This document shows, one piece after another, positions 5,259-5,366 of a stretch of DNA of 5,366 nt. The DNA comes from Treponema sp. Lineage in GTDB: Bacteria > Spirochaetota > Spirochaetia > Treponematales > Breznakiellaceae. The number at the start of each line of letters is the position of its first letter. The first letter of the stretch is position 1. The notes beneath the pieces were generated by a model. That model made no database searches and was not told the DNA's origin. It saw only the letters and a list, made by a program, of their open reading frames with translations. The position numbers were made by a program, and so were the translations under genes. The DNA lies in the NCBI GenBank assembly GCA_031276615.1, contig JAISND010000262.1:1-5366 (forward strand). Reading direction: 5' to 3'.

Positions 5259-5366
5259 TTATTCTATCCAGCCCTTCAGTTTTTCATGAACCTTCCCGAG
5301 TTCCCGCGCGACCGGAATATGCTGGGGGCATTTGGCTTCACAGGCTTTGCACTGGACGCAGTGGGA
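5259..5366 (-). CDS. C-terminal end of a 4Fe-4S protein, probably a ferredoxin-tailed aldo/keto reductase (partial)
   Basis: Only the last 35 codons and the TAA (5261-5259) are inside the window; the rest lies beyond base 5366. The visible tail begins S-H-C-V-Q-C-K-A-C-E-A-K-C-P-Q-H-I-P, giving the 4Fe-4S ligand pattern CxxCxxCxxxCP at visible residues 3-14, then VARELGKVHEKLKGWIE. A single cluster motif followed by 'PQHIP...L..VHE.L' at the very C-terminus is typical of COG1453 aldo/keto reductases, which carry a ferredoxin-like C-terminal extension. Other Fe-S oxidoreductases with such a tail are possible, as the catalytic barrel is not visible. Same strand as the sugar operon, but a 124-bp gap with a candidate promoter suggests a separate transcript. 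Confidence 0.65.
   Translation of the reverse strand, partial: SHCVQCKACEAKCPQHIPVARELGKVHEKLKGWIE

Noticed and set aside
1..5366. CRISPR array, rRNA or tandem-repeat locus
   Set aside because: No regularly spaced repeats or rRNA-like stretches were seen on either strand.

Overview
The window reads as a bacterial chromosome segment in which every supportable gene lies on the minus strand, so transcription runs from high to low coordinates. The core is a carbohydrate-uptake operon: a substrate-binding lipoprotein (3803-5134), two CUT1-type ABC permeases (2893-3735 and 2048-2896) and a GH77 4-alpha-glucanotransferase, malQ (569-2044). It is flanked by the last 35 residues of an iron-sulfur protein (5259-5366), probably a 4Fe-4S aldo/keto reductase, and by the first 118 residues of a KAP-family P-loop NTPase (1-356).

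The organism is most likely a spirochaete of the Treponema type, with moderate to low confidence. The clues are the binding protein's lipobox (F-G-S-C with leucines before it), which fits the relaxed spirochaetal rule better than the L-A-G-C form usual elsewhere, and the overall style of the gene set. Composition is uneven: sampled malQ lines are about two-thirds G+C, binding-protein lines about half to 60%, and the NTPase end only about 33% by hand count.

Layout in transcription order: the Fe-S protein tail ends at 5259. A 124-bp gap holds a plausible sigma-70-type promoter, an overlapping set of dyads in the leader and a strong ribosome-binding site. The binding protein follows. A 67-bp gap carries a GC-rich hairpin followed by five Us, a candidate attenuator that would let the binding protein be made in excess. 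The permeases overlap by 4 nt (TTGA), and malQ starts 3 nt after the second permease. The three distal genes all start with non-ATG codons (GTG, TTG, GTG), consistent with translational coupling. After malQ comes a 212-bp non-coding stretch with a stable hairpin directly after the stop and a second dyad, then the AT-rich NTPase gene.

The inferred function is import of a sugar, probably a malto-oligosaccharide, by the binding protein and permeases, powered by an ATPase encoded elsewhere because none is present here. MalQ would then disproportionate alpha-1,4-glucans in the cytoplasm. The sugar operon looks ordinary. The least ordinary element is the compositionally foreign NTPase at the left edge, which may mark the start of an accessory or defence island outside the window. 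No complete novel system can be demonstrated from this sequence alone.
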